A stretch of 64,000 nucleotides of DNA, taken from Vicinamibacteria bacterium. GTDB lineage: Bacteria; Acidobacteriota; Vicinamibacteria; Fen-336. Positions 20,143 to 28,050 of the stretch are shown piece by piece. The notes beneath the pieces are model-generated. The model had not been told where the DNA came from. It did not search any database and was given only the letters and a program-made list of their open reading frames with translations. How positions within the stretch are numbered: position 1 is the stretch's first letter; each line of letters opens with the position of its first letter. The DNA lies in the NCBI GenBank assembly GCA_025994075.1, contig JAMQGV010000046.1:1-64000 (forward strand). The letters are read 5' to 3'. The position numbers and the translations under genes are program-made.

Positions 20143-20520
20143 GTGAAGGCGCGATCCGTGGTCGTCGCAGGGCTCATCGCCGTCGCGGCCGCGACCCCCG
20201 GGTGCGACTGGGTGCAGGACCGGTTCCGGACCTGCGGCCACGTCACGGTCGAGATGCGGGTCGACCGCCAGAACCGCTTCGAGGCCCACGTCGCGGCCCA
20301 CGAGGAGGAGTTCTCGGCGGCCACCCTGCTGCAGCCCGGTCAGTCGCGGCGGATCGCGCTGTGCCTGGAGCGGGGCGACCGCGTGCGCTTCCGTTCCGAG
20401 CAGTTCGGAGCGGTCAACCGCGTGTCCACCTGCGTCTACTCGAAGAACCGCATCGAGGCCGAGTTCACGACGGTGCGGGTGGTGCTCTACCCCGACCAGC
20501 TCGCCTGCGAGAACTGGTAA
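20143..20520 (+). CDS. Small exported protein or lipoprotein, unknown function
   Basis: A 125-residue protein starting at GTG 20143 (VKARSVVVAGLIAVAAATPGC). The N-terminal hydrophobic stretch ends at a cysteine in TPGCDW, a poor lipobox, so it is either a lipoprotein or a secreted protein. The mature part has four further-spaced cysteines (TCGHV, ALCLE, STCVY, LACENW), giving potential disulfides, and reads as a beta-rich domain. I recognise no family. A 53-residue Cys-rich gene follows 12 nt later and may share its transcript. Confidence 0.75.
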   Translation: MKARSVVVAGLIAVAAATPGCDWVQDRFRTCGHVTVEMRVDRQNRFEAHVAAHEEEFSAATLLQPGQSRRIALCLERGDRVRFRSEQFGAVNRVSTCVYSKNRIEAEFTTVRVVLYPDQLACENW

Positions 20521-20532
20521 CCTGATCGCGTC

Positions 20533-20694
20533 ATGTGTTCCCAGGTTTCTTGTCCCCGCTGCGGCCGCCCGACGTGGGCCGGCTGCGGCCAGCACATCGA
20601 ACAGGCGTTGCGCGGCGTGCCGCAGGACAAGCGCTGCCAGTGCCCGCGGCCCGAGCCGCCGCCCCGCCGCGGCTTCTTCGGCCTCGGCCGCTGA
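20533..20694 (+). CDS. Conserved 53-residue Cys-rich small protein
   Basis: ATG 20533 to TGA 20692-20694 encodes a short protein beginning MCSQVSCPRCGRPTWAGCG and continuing QHIEQALRGVPQDKRCQC before a Pro/Arg tail ending FFGLGR. The motif CPxCGxxTWxGCGxHxEQ...VPxxxRCxC belongs, as I recall, to a small zinc-ribbon-like family spread across bacteria and some fungi, with no known function. The paired cysteines and histidine could bind zinc. A TAACCT box overlapping the previous stop ends 9 nt before the ATG, so it could have its own leaderless start. Confidence 0.8.
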   Translation: MCSQVSCPRCGRPTWAGCGQHIEQALRGVPQDKRCQCPRPEPPPRRGFFGLGR

Positions 20695-20706
20695 GCCCGG
20701 CCCCGC

Positions 20707-21774
20707 TCAGGGGAGGCGGTACACCGCGGCGTTGACGTTCATGCCGGCCCCGACCGAGGCCAGCACCAGGACGTCGCCGGCGCCCGCGGAGTGGCCCTCG
20801 AGCCGTCCCTTGAGCAGCAGGTCGAGCAGGGTCGGCACCGTCGCGACGCTGCTGTTGCCCAGCCAGCCGATCGTCATCGGCATCACGTCGGCCGGGGGCG
20901 TGCGGCCCTCGCGCTCGTAGAGCGCCTGCAGGATCGCCTCGTCCATCTTGCCGTTGGCCTGGTGGATCAGCACCTTCTTCACGTCCGCGAGGGCGACCCC
21001 CGCCCGCTCCAGGGCTTCGGCGATCGCGCCGGCCACGGTCTGCAGCGCGTAGCGGTAGAGCTTGCGGCCCTCCATCTTGAGGAAGATGGCCTCGAGGAAG
21101 ACCTCGTCCTTGTAGGAAGGGCCCATCGTCAGCATCGTCGAGTGGTCGATCGCATCCGAGCGCACCGCGTGGCCCAGGATGCCGGCCTCGCCCTCGCGGG
21201 CCTCCAGGATCACCGCGCCGGCGCCGTCGGCGTAGATCAGGCTGTCGCGGTCGTGGGGGTCGGACACCCGCGACAGCGTCTCGGCGCCGATCACCAGCGC
21301 CCGCTTCGCGTCGCCCGCGCGGATCATCGCGTCGCACTGCAGCACTCCCTGCAGCCAGCCGGGGCAGCCGAAGATCAGGTCGAAGGCGGCCGTGCGCGGC
21401 GCGGCGATCTTCAGTTGCGCCTTGACCCGCGAGGCCAGCGCCGGCACCAGGTCCGAGTTGCGGGTGCCGTGCCGCACGTCGCCGAAGTTGTGGGCGACGA
21501 TCAGCGCGTCGAGCGACTCGGGGTCCACTCCCGACGAGTCGAGCGCGTCGCGGGCGGCCAGCACGGCGAGGTCCGAGGCGACCTGGTCGTCGCCGGCCCA
21601 GCGCCGCTCGCGGATCCCCGTGATCGACTGGAACTGGGCGACCACCTGGTCGCCGGGCTTGTCGATGCGCCGCCCGTCCGGGCCGAAGAACTCGCGCCCC
21701 GCGAGTTCTTCGTTGGTGACCCGTCTCGGGGGGATGCAGCTGCCGGTGCCGACCACGACCGTGCGCAGGCCCAT
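20707..21774 (-). CDS. 3-oxoacyl-ACP synthase III (KAS III/FabH-like)
   Basis: A 355-residue thiolase-fold enzyme that condenses an acyl-CoA starter with malonyl-ACP or a related acceptor. The triad is present: Cys in DLIFGCPGWLQG (about 136), His in VLIHQANGKM (about 271) and Asn in WLGNSSVAT (about 305). VVVGTGSCIPPRRVTNEEL is the usual N-terminus. It is longer than E. coli FabH (317), and the N-terminal REFFGPDGRRIDKPGDQ segment is typical of the divergent KAS III-like group, so the substrate may not be acetyl-CoA. Start ATG 21774 has TATCTT ending 8 nt upstream. No other fatty-acid genes adjoin. Confidence 0.9.
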   Translation of the reverse strand: MGLRTVVVGTGSCIPPRRVTNEELAGREFFGPDGRRIDKPGDQVVAQFQSITGIRERRWAGDDQVASDLAVLAARDALDSSGVDPESLDALIVAHNFGDVRHGTRNSDLVPALASRVKAQLKIAAPRTAAFDLIFGCPGWLQGVLQCDAMIRAGDAKRALVIGAETLSRVSDPHDRDSLIYADGAGAVILEAREGEAGILGHAVRSDAIDHSTMLTMGPSYKDEVFLEAIFLKMEGRKLYRYALQTVAGAIAEALERAGVALADVKKVLIHQANGKMDEAILQALYEREGRTPPADVMPMTIGWLGNSSVATVPTLLDLLLKGRLEGHSAGAGDVLVLASVGAGMNVNAAVYRLP

Positions 21775-21782
21775 GGCCCGCA

Positions 21783-21788
21783 AAGATA
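21783..21788 (-). promoter_or_regulatory. -10 box TATCTT, leaderless-type
   Basis: TATCTT ends 8 nt before ATG 21774 and decides this start over the in-frame TTG at 21783, which lies within the box. Confidence 0.5.
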
Positions 21789-21802
21789 GTCCAGAAACGG
21801 GC

Positions 21803-24406
21803 TCAGAACCGCACCGAGGCCCCCAGTTCGAGGCGTCGGCCCGGCATCGCCGCCAGCGGCGAGCCGAAGCTCGCCGAGCCCCACACCCCGGACCACGCGA
21901 CCGCGTTGGTGCGGTTGAAGGCGTTGAGAGCCTGCGCGTGCAGCGTGACCTGCACGCGGGCGTCGCTGCGGCCGGGCCCGCCGATGTCCGGCGGGCCGCC
22001 TTCGTCGCCCGCGCGCACCGTGATGACGCGCGGCGTGCCGGGCCCGGCCGGCGTCGTCCGCGTGCCGAGGCCGAAGCTCCACGACAGGCGCACGCTGGCG
22101 TCGAGCGTGGCGGTACCTCGGCCCGCGTTGCGGCCGAAGCCGTCGGGGCGCTCCAGGCGCAGGCCGTCGCCGTCGAGGTCGCGGCCCAGCGTGACGGGAT
22201 AGGGCGAGCCGCTCTGCGCGCGGAAGCTGGTCGCGAGGCGCAGGTCGGGGCGCAGGCGCCAGGTCACGAAGCCGAACAGGCGGTGGCGGACGTCGTCGCG
22301 GGCCGGGCCCCACTCGGCGCCGGGATCGGCCTCGTCGGCCGGCAGCGCGAAGGGGCCGTCGGCGTCGTCGCGCGAGAACGTCAGCGCGTAGCCGACGATG
22401 CCGGACAGCCGGCCCATCGGTCCGCCGAGGCGGGCGTCGGCGCGCAGCGTGTGCTCGCGCGAGCGCCCCTCGCTCTCGACCGAGAGCAGGTTGCCGAACT
22501 CCGCGAGCGGCCGTTCGCCGGAGGCCGCGACCGGGTTGAGGTTGCGGCCGCGGTAGAGATCTTCGCCGCGCTCGTGGACGTACGAGGCGTTGAGACGCAG
22601 CTGGGCGCCGAGCTGGCGCTCGACGCCGAGCGAGAACCGCGTGACCCGCGCGAGGGAGAGGTCGCCGAGCTGGCGTCGCGTGGGCAGCGCCGCGCCGGTC
22701 GCGGCGCCGCCGCCGAGGGGATCCGGCCAGCCAGGGTCGGTCACGAACTCCTCGCGTCCGGCGCTGGAGCTGCGCAGCGCCTCCTCGTACGTCTCCGTGC
22801 CCAGCCACGCGTGGAACACGCCGGCGCCCGCCCGCAGCGACGTGCGGTCGTTCGGGGCCCAGGTCAGCGATGCCCGCGGGGCCAGCGACAGCGCGTCGGA
22901 GACGCGGCTCTGCGCCTCGTAGCGCAAGCCGATCCCGAGCAGCAACTGGCGCGAGAGCTTCCAGTCGTCCTGCACGAACAGCGCCGCCTGGTGGTGGGCG
23001 TACGCGACCGGCTCGCCCGCCGTGCGCCGGCTCCAGGTCGAGGGGCGTCCCGCCTGCCAGGCCTCGAGGTCGTCGAACCCGAAGGTGCCGCGCGCGTCGC
23101 GCACGACGGTCGAGTCGATCCACTGCGACTGGAGCTGGCCGCCGAAGCGCAGCGCGTGCTTGCCGCGGGAGACGTCGAAGGCTTGGAACAGGTCGAGGCT
23201 GCGCGCGCGCTGCCGGCCCTCCACCGTCGCCCCGCCCGCCGAAAACGCGCCGGCCACGTCGATCGCCGGCGCCAGCGTCGCAGGCTCGAAGAGCGTGCTC
23301 GTGCGTGCCAGCTCGAGCCGTGTCTCGGTTGCCACCTTGCCCCAGGCGAGGCCGACGTCGGACACCCGCAGCCGAATCTCGTCGAGGTCCTGAGCGTAGC
23401 TGCGCTCGGGCAGCACCAGGCCGCCGACGCCCAGGCCCTCCTGGCGCTGCCCGTAGGAGGTCAGCTCCGCGCGCAGGGTGTGGGTCTTGCCGAGCGCGTG
23501 CTCGACGCGGGCCTGCACGTCGAGGCGCTTCGTCTCCGGCCGGAACGGGTCAGCGGTCGCGCCCGCCGGAGTCAGCGCGCGCACGGCGCGCGACTCGGAG
23601 GTGTCACGCGCGGTCAGCGACAGCGCCAGCGACGTCCGGTCCTTCACCAGCGGGCCGTCGAAGGACAGCGTGCCGCGGCCGTAGAAGTCGGCGTCGGCGC
23701 GGGCGTCGCTCAGCGGCGGCCGTGCCGCCCACGAGCCGTCGCGCAGGCCGAGCGACGCCGACGTCTGCCACGTCCCGAGGCCGGGCTTCGTGATCACGTC
23801 CACGAAGGTGTGGGCCATCTCGTGGTTCTCGGCCGCGTAGGCGTTGGTCTGGAAGCGGACCTGGCGGATCTGGGCCTTGGCCGGCATGCGGCCGCCCGCG
23901 AAGCCGTTGACGCGCATCATCGCGTCGGGGCCCGCCATCGCCAGCAGCGCCTCCTGCAGTTCGTCGGGGTCGTCGGGCAGGTCGGCGAGGTCCTCGGCCG
24001 TGAGCACCCGCGTGAAGTCGCGCTCGCGGCCCGGCGCGACGTCGCCGGAGACCACCACGGCTTCTTCGACCGCGGCCAGGTCCAGCGCCAGCTCCAGCTC
24101 CTGGCTGCGCCCCGCGAGGCGCACGTCGGGCAACGCTCGAGCGGCGAAGCCCTTCGCCTCGGCGATCACGGTGTAGAAACCGGGGGCGAGGCGCGCGAAA
24201 CGCGCGACACCCCGCCCGTCGGCCTTCGCCTGCTGCGTGCGGGCCTCCGACACCAGCGACACGACGGCCTTCGGCACCGCGGCGCCCGACGGGTCGAACA
24301 CCCGCACGGCGAGGTCGACGGGCGTGGCCGCGGGGTCCGGGTCGGCGTGGCCTGGCAGGGCCGCGCCCAGGGCGGCGAAGAGCGCCGCGCGCAGCAGGCG
24401 GGACAT
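21803..24406 (-). CDS. TonB-dependent receptor with carboxypeptidase-like regulatory domain (receptor 2)
   Basis: An 867-residue outer-membrane protein. It has a signal peptide (MSRLLRAALFAALGAALPG), a regulatory-like beta-sandwich at about 28-115 (VRVFDPSGAAVPKAVVSLV), a plug-like region (EDLADLPDDPDELQEALLAM, then VNGFAGGRMPAKAQI) and a barrel ending LELGASVRF. Plug elements PDDPDELQ and NGFAGG resemble the Oar-like/acidobacterial receptor type. It starts 4 nt after the stop of the LolA-like gene, so the two form an operon divergent from the sensor kinase. The substrate is unknown. Confidence 0.9.
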   Translation of the reverse strand: MSRLLRAALFAALGAALPGHADPDPAATPVDLAVRVFDPSGAAVPKAVVSLVSEARTQQAKADGRGVARFARLAPGFYTVIAEAKGFAARALPDVRLAGRSQELELALDLAAVEEAVVVSGDVAPGRERDFTRVLTAEDLADLPDDPDELQEALLAMAGPDAMMRVNGFAGGRMPAKAQIRQVRFQTNAYAAENHEMAHTFVDVITKPGLGTWQTSASLGLRDGSWAARPPLSDARADADFYGRGTLSFDGPLVKDRTSLALSLTARDTSESRAVRALTPAGATADPFRPETKRLDVQARVEHALGKTHTLRAELTSYGQRQEGLGVGGLVLPERSYAQDLDEIRLRVSDVGLAWGKVATETRLELARTSTLFEPATLAPAIDVAGAFSAGGATVEGRQRARSLDLFQAFDVSRGKHALRFGGQLQSQWIDSTVVRDARGTFGFDDLEAWQAGRPSTWSRRTAGEPVAYAHHQAALFVQDDWKLSRQLLLGIGLRYEAQSRVSDALSLAPRASLTWAPNDRTSLRAGAGVFHAWLGTETYEEALRSSSAGREEFVTDPGWPDPLGGGAATGAALPTRRQLGDLSLARVTRFSLGVERQLGAQLRLNASYVHERGEDLYRGRNLNPVAASGERPLAEFGNLLSVESEGRSREHTLRADARLGGPMGRLSGIVGYALTFSRDDADGPFALPADEADPGAEWGPARDDVRHRLFGFVTWRLRPDLRLATSFRAQSGSPYPVTLGRDLDGDGLRLERPDGFGRNAGRGTATLDASVRLSWSFGLGTRTTPAGPGTPRVITVRAGDEGGPPDIGGPGRSDARVQVTLHAQALNAFNRTNAVAWSGVWGSASFGSPLAAMPGRRLELGASVRF

Positions 24407-24410
24407 GGCG

Positions 24411-25313
24411 TCAGCTCCGCTTCTTGAAGTGGTCGGCCTTGAGCGAGGGGTTCAGCTCGTACTTCGCGACCTCCCACTCCTCGACGACCTCGCCGCCGAC
24501 CTGCTTGGAGAAGCGGTGGGGGAGCTGCACGCCGTCGACGGCCTTCCAGTCGCCGAGGGCGAGCTGCACCTCCACCGGCGCCGGCGGCGCCTCGGCGGCG
24601 GCCGCCGCGGCCGCGGCTTCGACCGAGGCCTGGCTCGGCCGCGGCGTGCCCGGGCCGGCCTGGCGGAACTGCATCCGCGGCTGCACTTCCTGGTAGCTGA
24701 GCATCAGCGGCCGCGAGGTCGCCTGGTCGACGAACAGGCGCGCCGCGAAGCCGTCCGCGCCGGCGACGTCGATGACGTGGGCCTTGCCCTCGGGCGCCTC
24801 GGCCTGGCCGGCGTAGGTGAAGCGCAGGTCGGCGCCCGCGGGAGCCGTCGCCAGCGTCGCGAGCAGGAATCGCGCGTGGTCCGCCGCGACGCGGCGCCGC
24901 GTGCGCTCGGCGTCGCCGGGGCGGTCGCCGCCGGCGCGCACGACGAACATGTGGCCGCCGCCCGCCTGGGCGCTGCCGACGCGGCCCGACCACGCGGCCT
25001 GGCCGTCGAAGCCGAAGCCGATCGTGAAGCCCGGCATGCCGGGCATCGGCGTCAGCGTCTCGAGCCGCAGGTAGCGGTCGCTGCGGGCGGCGAGCTCGAG
25101 GTCGCCGGACAGCTCCGGCGCGTCGGGCCCCGAGCCCATCAGCCGCCGCATCGAGCCCTCGAGCGACAGCGCCTGCACCGCGTCGAGCTTCGGTCCGCCC
25201 AGCGCCTGCCGCGCCTGCGCGAGCACCTCCTGCGCCTTCGCGTCCGGGGCTTCCTGCCCCGCAGTCGACAGGGCCGCGCCCAGCGCCAGGCCCCACAGCA
25301 TCTTCGTCTTCAT
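24411..25313 (-). CDS. Exported LolA-like/outer-membrane-associated protein of unknown function
   Basis: A 300-residue protein with a short signal peptide (MKTKMLWGLALGAALSTAG). Its layout of AQARQALGGPKLDAVQALSL at the start, then repeated beta strands (DGQAAWSG, RPLMLSYQEVQPRM) and a C-terminal HRFSKQVGGEVVEEWEVAKY resembles the LolA/LppX-like half-barrel proteins often placed beside acidobacterial TonB receptors. An Ala-rich insertion lies at about 235-250. The function may be lipid or substrate handoff in the periplasm, which is inference. It heads the receptor 2 operon. Start ATG 25313 lacks a strong Shine-Dalgarno; TTGACA on this strand (25388-25383) has only a poor -10 downstream. Confidence 0.75.
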   Translation of the reverse strand: MKTKMLWGLALGAALSTAGQEAPDAKAQEVLAQARQALGGPKLDAVQALSLEGSMRRLMGSGPDAPELSGDLELAARSDRYLRLETLTPMPGMPGFTIGFGFDGQAAWSGRVGSAQAGGGHMFVVRAGGDRPGDAERTRRRVAADHARFLLATLATAPAGADLRFTYAGQAEAPEGKAHVIDVAGADGFAARLFVDQATSRPLMLSYQEVQPRMQFRQAGPGTPRPSQASVEAAAAAAAAEAPPAPVEVQLALGDWKAVDGVQLPHRFSKQVGGEVVEEWEVAKYELNPSLKADHFKKRS

Positions 25314-25383
25314 CTCGTTCGACTCCCCGAGGCGTCTCGCGCCCCTGATGCGACCCAAGATGGGCCGCGCCGCTCCGGCGTGT

Positions 25384-25427
25384 GTCAAGCGCCGGCAAAG
25401 AGGTTGTAAAGCGCTCGTAAAAGCTGC
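25384..25427. promoter_or_regulatory. Four tandem 11-bp units in the divergent sensor kinase / receptor 2 promoter
   Basis: Abutting 11-mers at 25384 (GTCAAGCGCCG), 25395 (GCAAAGAGGTT), 25406 (GTAAAGCGCTC) and 25417 (GTAAAAGCTGC) share G-Y-MAA at an exact 11-bp period. They are A-rich islands in GC-rich DNA. OmpR-family regulators bind such helically phased repeats, and one is encoded 1.9 kb away (27322). The outermost unit, read on the minus strand, contains TTGAC and may double as a -35. Confidence 0.55.
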
Positions 25428-25460
25428 GGATCGCGCCTACCACGGGCTCGGGGCGCGGCC

Positions 25461-25466
25461 TAGACT
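25461..25466 (+). promoter_or_regulatory. -10 box TAGACT of the two-component operon
   Basis: TAGACT ends 20 nt before the TTG start at 25487. Here a GAGGAA ribosome site lies between them, so this mRNA has a short leader. Confidence 0.45.
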
Positions 25467-25486
25467 GCTGGACGAGGAACAATCGC

Positions 25487-27325
25487 TTGAGCCCCCGCCC
25501 CATCCGCGAGCGCCTCTCGGCCGCCGCCCTGCCCGCGGCCGTGGTCGCGTTGATCGCGCTGCTCGCGGCGCTCGGCGCCATGCAGCACCGCTGGCTCGAC
25601 GAGGTGAAGCAGGCCGAGCTGCAGCGCCGCCGCGCGGGCGCGCAGGCTCGCGCCGACGCCTTCGCCCGCGACCTCGACCGCGAGCTGGGTCGGTTGACCG
25701 TGCTGCTCCACGTGGACACGGCGGCGCTGCAGGGGGCTCGCCTGCCCGAGCTCGGCGAGCGGCTGCGCGCGTGGCGGGCCGAGTCGCCGCGGGCGGCGAT
25801 GCTGAAGGATCTGTGGCTCGTGCGCGCCGGGGAGCCGGAGGCGCCGCCGCGGATCGCCCGCTTCGACGAGCCGGGCGACCGCTTCGGCGAGGCACCGTGG
25901 CCCGCCGACCTCTTCGCCGTGCGTGACCGGATCGCGCGCAAGGCCACCCCCGGCGTGCAGCCCGACGCCCCGGCGCTGCTGGTGCCCGTGCTGCCGGTCG
26001 CGCTGCCCGCGAGCGCGGGCCGCGAGACGGCTGCCGGTGGTGCCGTCGCCTTCCACTTCGCCACGACTGGACCGCGCGCGTGGCTGCTGATGCGGTTCGA
26101 TCTCGACGCGCTCCGCACCCGCGTGCTGCCGGAGCTGGAGCGCATCCACTTCGGGGCGGACGGCGAGTACCACCTGCGCGTGGTGCGCGACACGGATCGC
26201 GACGGCGCCCCCGTCTACGCGAGCCCCGGTGCGCCTGCGATGGCCGGCGCCGACGTCGAGGCTGCGCTGTTCTCTCCCCGGCTCGACGACGTCGACGGCG
26301 CGGTGCTGGCGCACCTCGCGGCGCGACGAGCCGTGACCCGGATCGAGCTGACGGCCGAGCGGCGCGCAGCGGGCGAAGCGCCTGCCCCGGCGCCGACGGC
26401 CCGCAACACGTTCGTGCTGCGGATGGGCACGTCGGGCAGCGGGGCCTGGCGGCTGCGGGTCGCCCATCGGGAGGGCTCGCTGGAAGCGGCGGTCGGGGCG
26501 GCCCAGCGGCGGCAGGCACTGGTGGCCGCGGGCATCCTCGTGGTGCTCGCAGGCAGCGTCGCGCTGCTCGCGCTCTCGCAGCGGCGCGCCCGCACCCTGC
26601 TCCAGGCCCAGGGCGAGTTCGTCGCCGGCGTCTCCCACGAGCTGCGCACGCCGCTCTCCGTGATCCGCTCCGCCGCCGAGAACCTGCGCGACGGCGTCGT
26701 GGCCACGCCGGAGCAGGCGCAGCGCTACGGCGCGACGCTCGTGGAAGAGGGGCAGCGGCTCTCGGAGATGGTCGAGCAGCTCCTCGAGTTCGCCGGTGCC
26801 GACGCGCCGGAGCGTGCGCGCCGCCGCGGGCCCGTGCCGGTCCCCGCGCTGCTCGAGCGGGCGGCGCGGCAGGCGGGCCTCGCCGACGAGGGGATCGCGG
26901 TCGAGTGGTCGCTGGCAGCGGAGCTGCCCGCGCTGTGGGGCGAGCCCGGCGCGCTGCAGCGCGTGTTCGCCAACCTGCTCGCCAACGCCCGCCGTCACGG
27001 CGAAGGCCGCGGCGTCGCCGTGGCGGCCCGCGCCGAGGGCCGGCGCGTCGTGATCACCGTCAGCGACCGCGGCCCCGGGCTCGGCGACGCGGAGCGCGGC
27101 CGGCTGTTCGAGCCGTTCTATCGTGGGCGCAGGGCCGTCGACAGGCAGGTGCCCGGCAGCGGCCTCGGCCTGTCGGTCGTGCGGCGCAGCGTCGAGGCGC
27201 ACGGGGGGCGCATCCGCGCCGAGGACAACCCGGGCGGTGGCGCCGCCTTCGTCGTGGAGCTGCCCGCGGCGTCGGCCGGGGCGGCGAGCGTCGGTGCCGC
27301 GGAGCCCGTGCGGAGCCGCACCTGA
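25487..27325 (+). CDS. Membrane sensor histidine kinase
   Basis: A 612-residue kinase. Two transmembrane segments (about 13-35 and 343-365) flank a 300-residue periplasmic sensor region that I do not recognise. The cytoplasmic HisKA box is FVAGVSHELRTPLSVIRSA, with the phospho-His near residue 384. The ATPase has the N box LLANARRHGEG, the G1 box VSDRGPGLGDAERG, LFEPFYRG and the G2 box GSGLGLSVVRRSVEAHGGRI. No HAMP domain is evident. Start is TTG 25487 with GAGGAA upstream. It overlaps the response regulator by 4 nt. It is divergent from the receptor 2 operon, with a shared repeat array between them. Confidence 0.93.
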   Translation: MSPRPIRERLSAAALPAAVVALIALLAALGAMQHRWLDEVKQAELQRRRAGAQARADAFARDLDRELGRLTVLLHVDTAALQGARLPELGERLRAWRAESPRAAMLKDLWLVRAGEPEAPPRIARFDEPGDRFGEAPWPADLFAVRDRIARKATPGVQPDAPALLVPVLPVALPASAGRETAAGGAVAFHFATTGPRAWLLMRFDLDALRTRVLPELERIHFGADGEYHLRVVRDTDRDGAPVYASPGAPAMAGADVEAALFSPRLDDVDGAVLAHLAARRAVTRIELTAERRAAGEAPAPAPTARNTFVLRMGTSGSGAWRLRVAHREGSLEAAVGAAQRRQALVAAGILVVLAGSVALLALSQRRARTLLQAQGEFVAGVSHELRTPLSVIRSAAENLRDGVVATPEQAQRYGATLVEEGQRLSEMVEQLLEFAGADAPERARRRGPVPVPALLERAARQAGLADEGIAVEWSLAAELPALWGEPGALQRVFANLLANARRHGEGRGVAVAARAEGRRVVITVSDRGPGLGDAERGRLFEPFYRGRRAVDRQVPGSGLGLSVVRRSVEAHGGRIRAEDNPGGGAAFVVELPAASAGAASVGAAEPVRSRT

Positions 27326-28005
27326 AGCCGCGGCTGCTGCTGATCGAAGACGAGCCCGGCCTCGTGCTCACGCTGAGCGACCGGCTGGCGGCCGAGGGCT
27401 ATGCCGTCGAGGTGGCGCGGGACGGCGAGACCGGCCTGGCCCGCGCCCGGGCTGGGAACTGGGACCTGCTGATCCTCGACGTGATGCTGCCGCGCCGCAG
27501 CGGCTTCGACGTCTGCCGCGAGCTGCGGGCCCGGGGCGACGAGACCCCTGTGCTGATGCTGACGGCGCGCGGCCAGGTCGCCGACCGCGTGGTCGGGCTC
27601 AAGCTCGGCGCGGACGACTACCTGACCAAGCCGTTCGAGATGGCGGAGCTGCTGGCCCGCGTCGAGGCGCGGCTGCGCCGCCGCGGCACGGCTCCCGCGC
27701 CTGCAGGTCCGTTGCGCCACGGCGATCTGGAACTCGACCCGCGCCGCGCCGAGGTCCGCTGCCGGGGCCAGCTCGTCGAGCTGTCCGCCCGCGAGCTCTC
27801 GCTGCTCGAGTACTTCCTGCGCCACCCTGGCGCGACGCTGTCGCGCGAGGAGCTGCTGCGCGAGGTGTGGGGCTACGACGCGCTGGTGTCGACGCGCACG
27901 GTCGACGTGCACGTCGCCTGGCTGCGGCGCAAGCTGGAACAGGATCCGAAGCAGCCGCGGCTGATCGTCACCCTGCACGGCCTCGGCTACAAGCTGGCCG
28001 ACTGA
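27322..28005 (+). CDS. OmpR-family response regulator
   Basis: A 227-residue regulator with a receiver domain: acidic pair in LLIEDEPG, phospho-acceptor Asp near residue 53 in LLILDVMLPRRSGFD, conserved Thr in LMLTARG and Lys in YLTKPFEM. A winged helix follows: LSARELSLLEYFLRHPG, LREVWGYD, TVDVHVAWLRRKLE and HGLGYKL. The only start that keeps the whole receiver is CTG 27322 (LKPRLLLIEDEP), which overlaps the kinase stop as CTGA. No ATG/GTG/TTG is available in frame, so a CTG start is likely but unusual. Its partner is the kinase just upstream. It is the obvious candidate to bind the 11-bp repeats at 25384-25427 and 3872-3893. Confidence 0.92.
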   Translation: MKPRLLLIEDEPGLVLTLSDRLAAEGYAVEVARDGETGLARARAGNWDLLILDVMLPRRSGFDVCRELRARGDETPVLMLTARGQVADRVVGLKLGADDYLTKPFEMAELLARVEARLRRRGTAPAPAGPLRHGDLELDPRRAEVRCRGQLVELSARELSLLEYFLRHPGATLSREELLREVWGYDALVSTRTVDVHVAWLRRKLEQDPKQPRLIVTLHGLGYKLAD

Positions 28006-28010
28006 GCGGC

Positions 28011-28037
28011 CGGCGCCGGGCCGAGGGCCCGGCGCCG
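28011..28037. terminator. Perfect 12-bp hairpin between convergent genes
   Basis: CGGCGCCGGGCC-GAG-GGCCCGGCGCCG is a perfect 12-bp stem with a 3-nt loop, centred in the 45-bp gap between the response regulator and the subtilase. Its symmetry suits bidirectional termination, though no U tract is present. Confidence 0.55.
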
Positions 28038-28050
28038 AACCGCATGGCCG

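Noticed and set aside
20691..20710. CTGAGC-N8-GCTCAG inverted repeat between the small Cys-rich gene and the KAS III-like gene.
   Set aside because: The repeat is built partly from the two converging stop codons and has only 6 bp. It is too weak to call a terminator.
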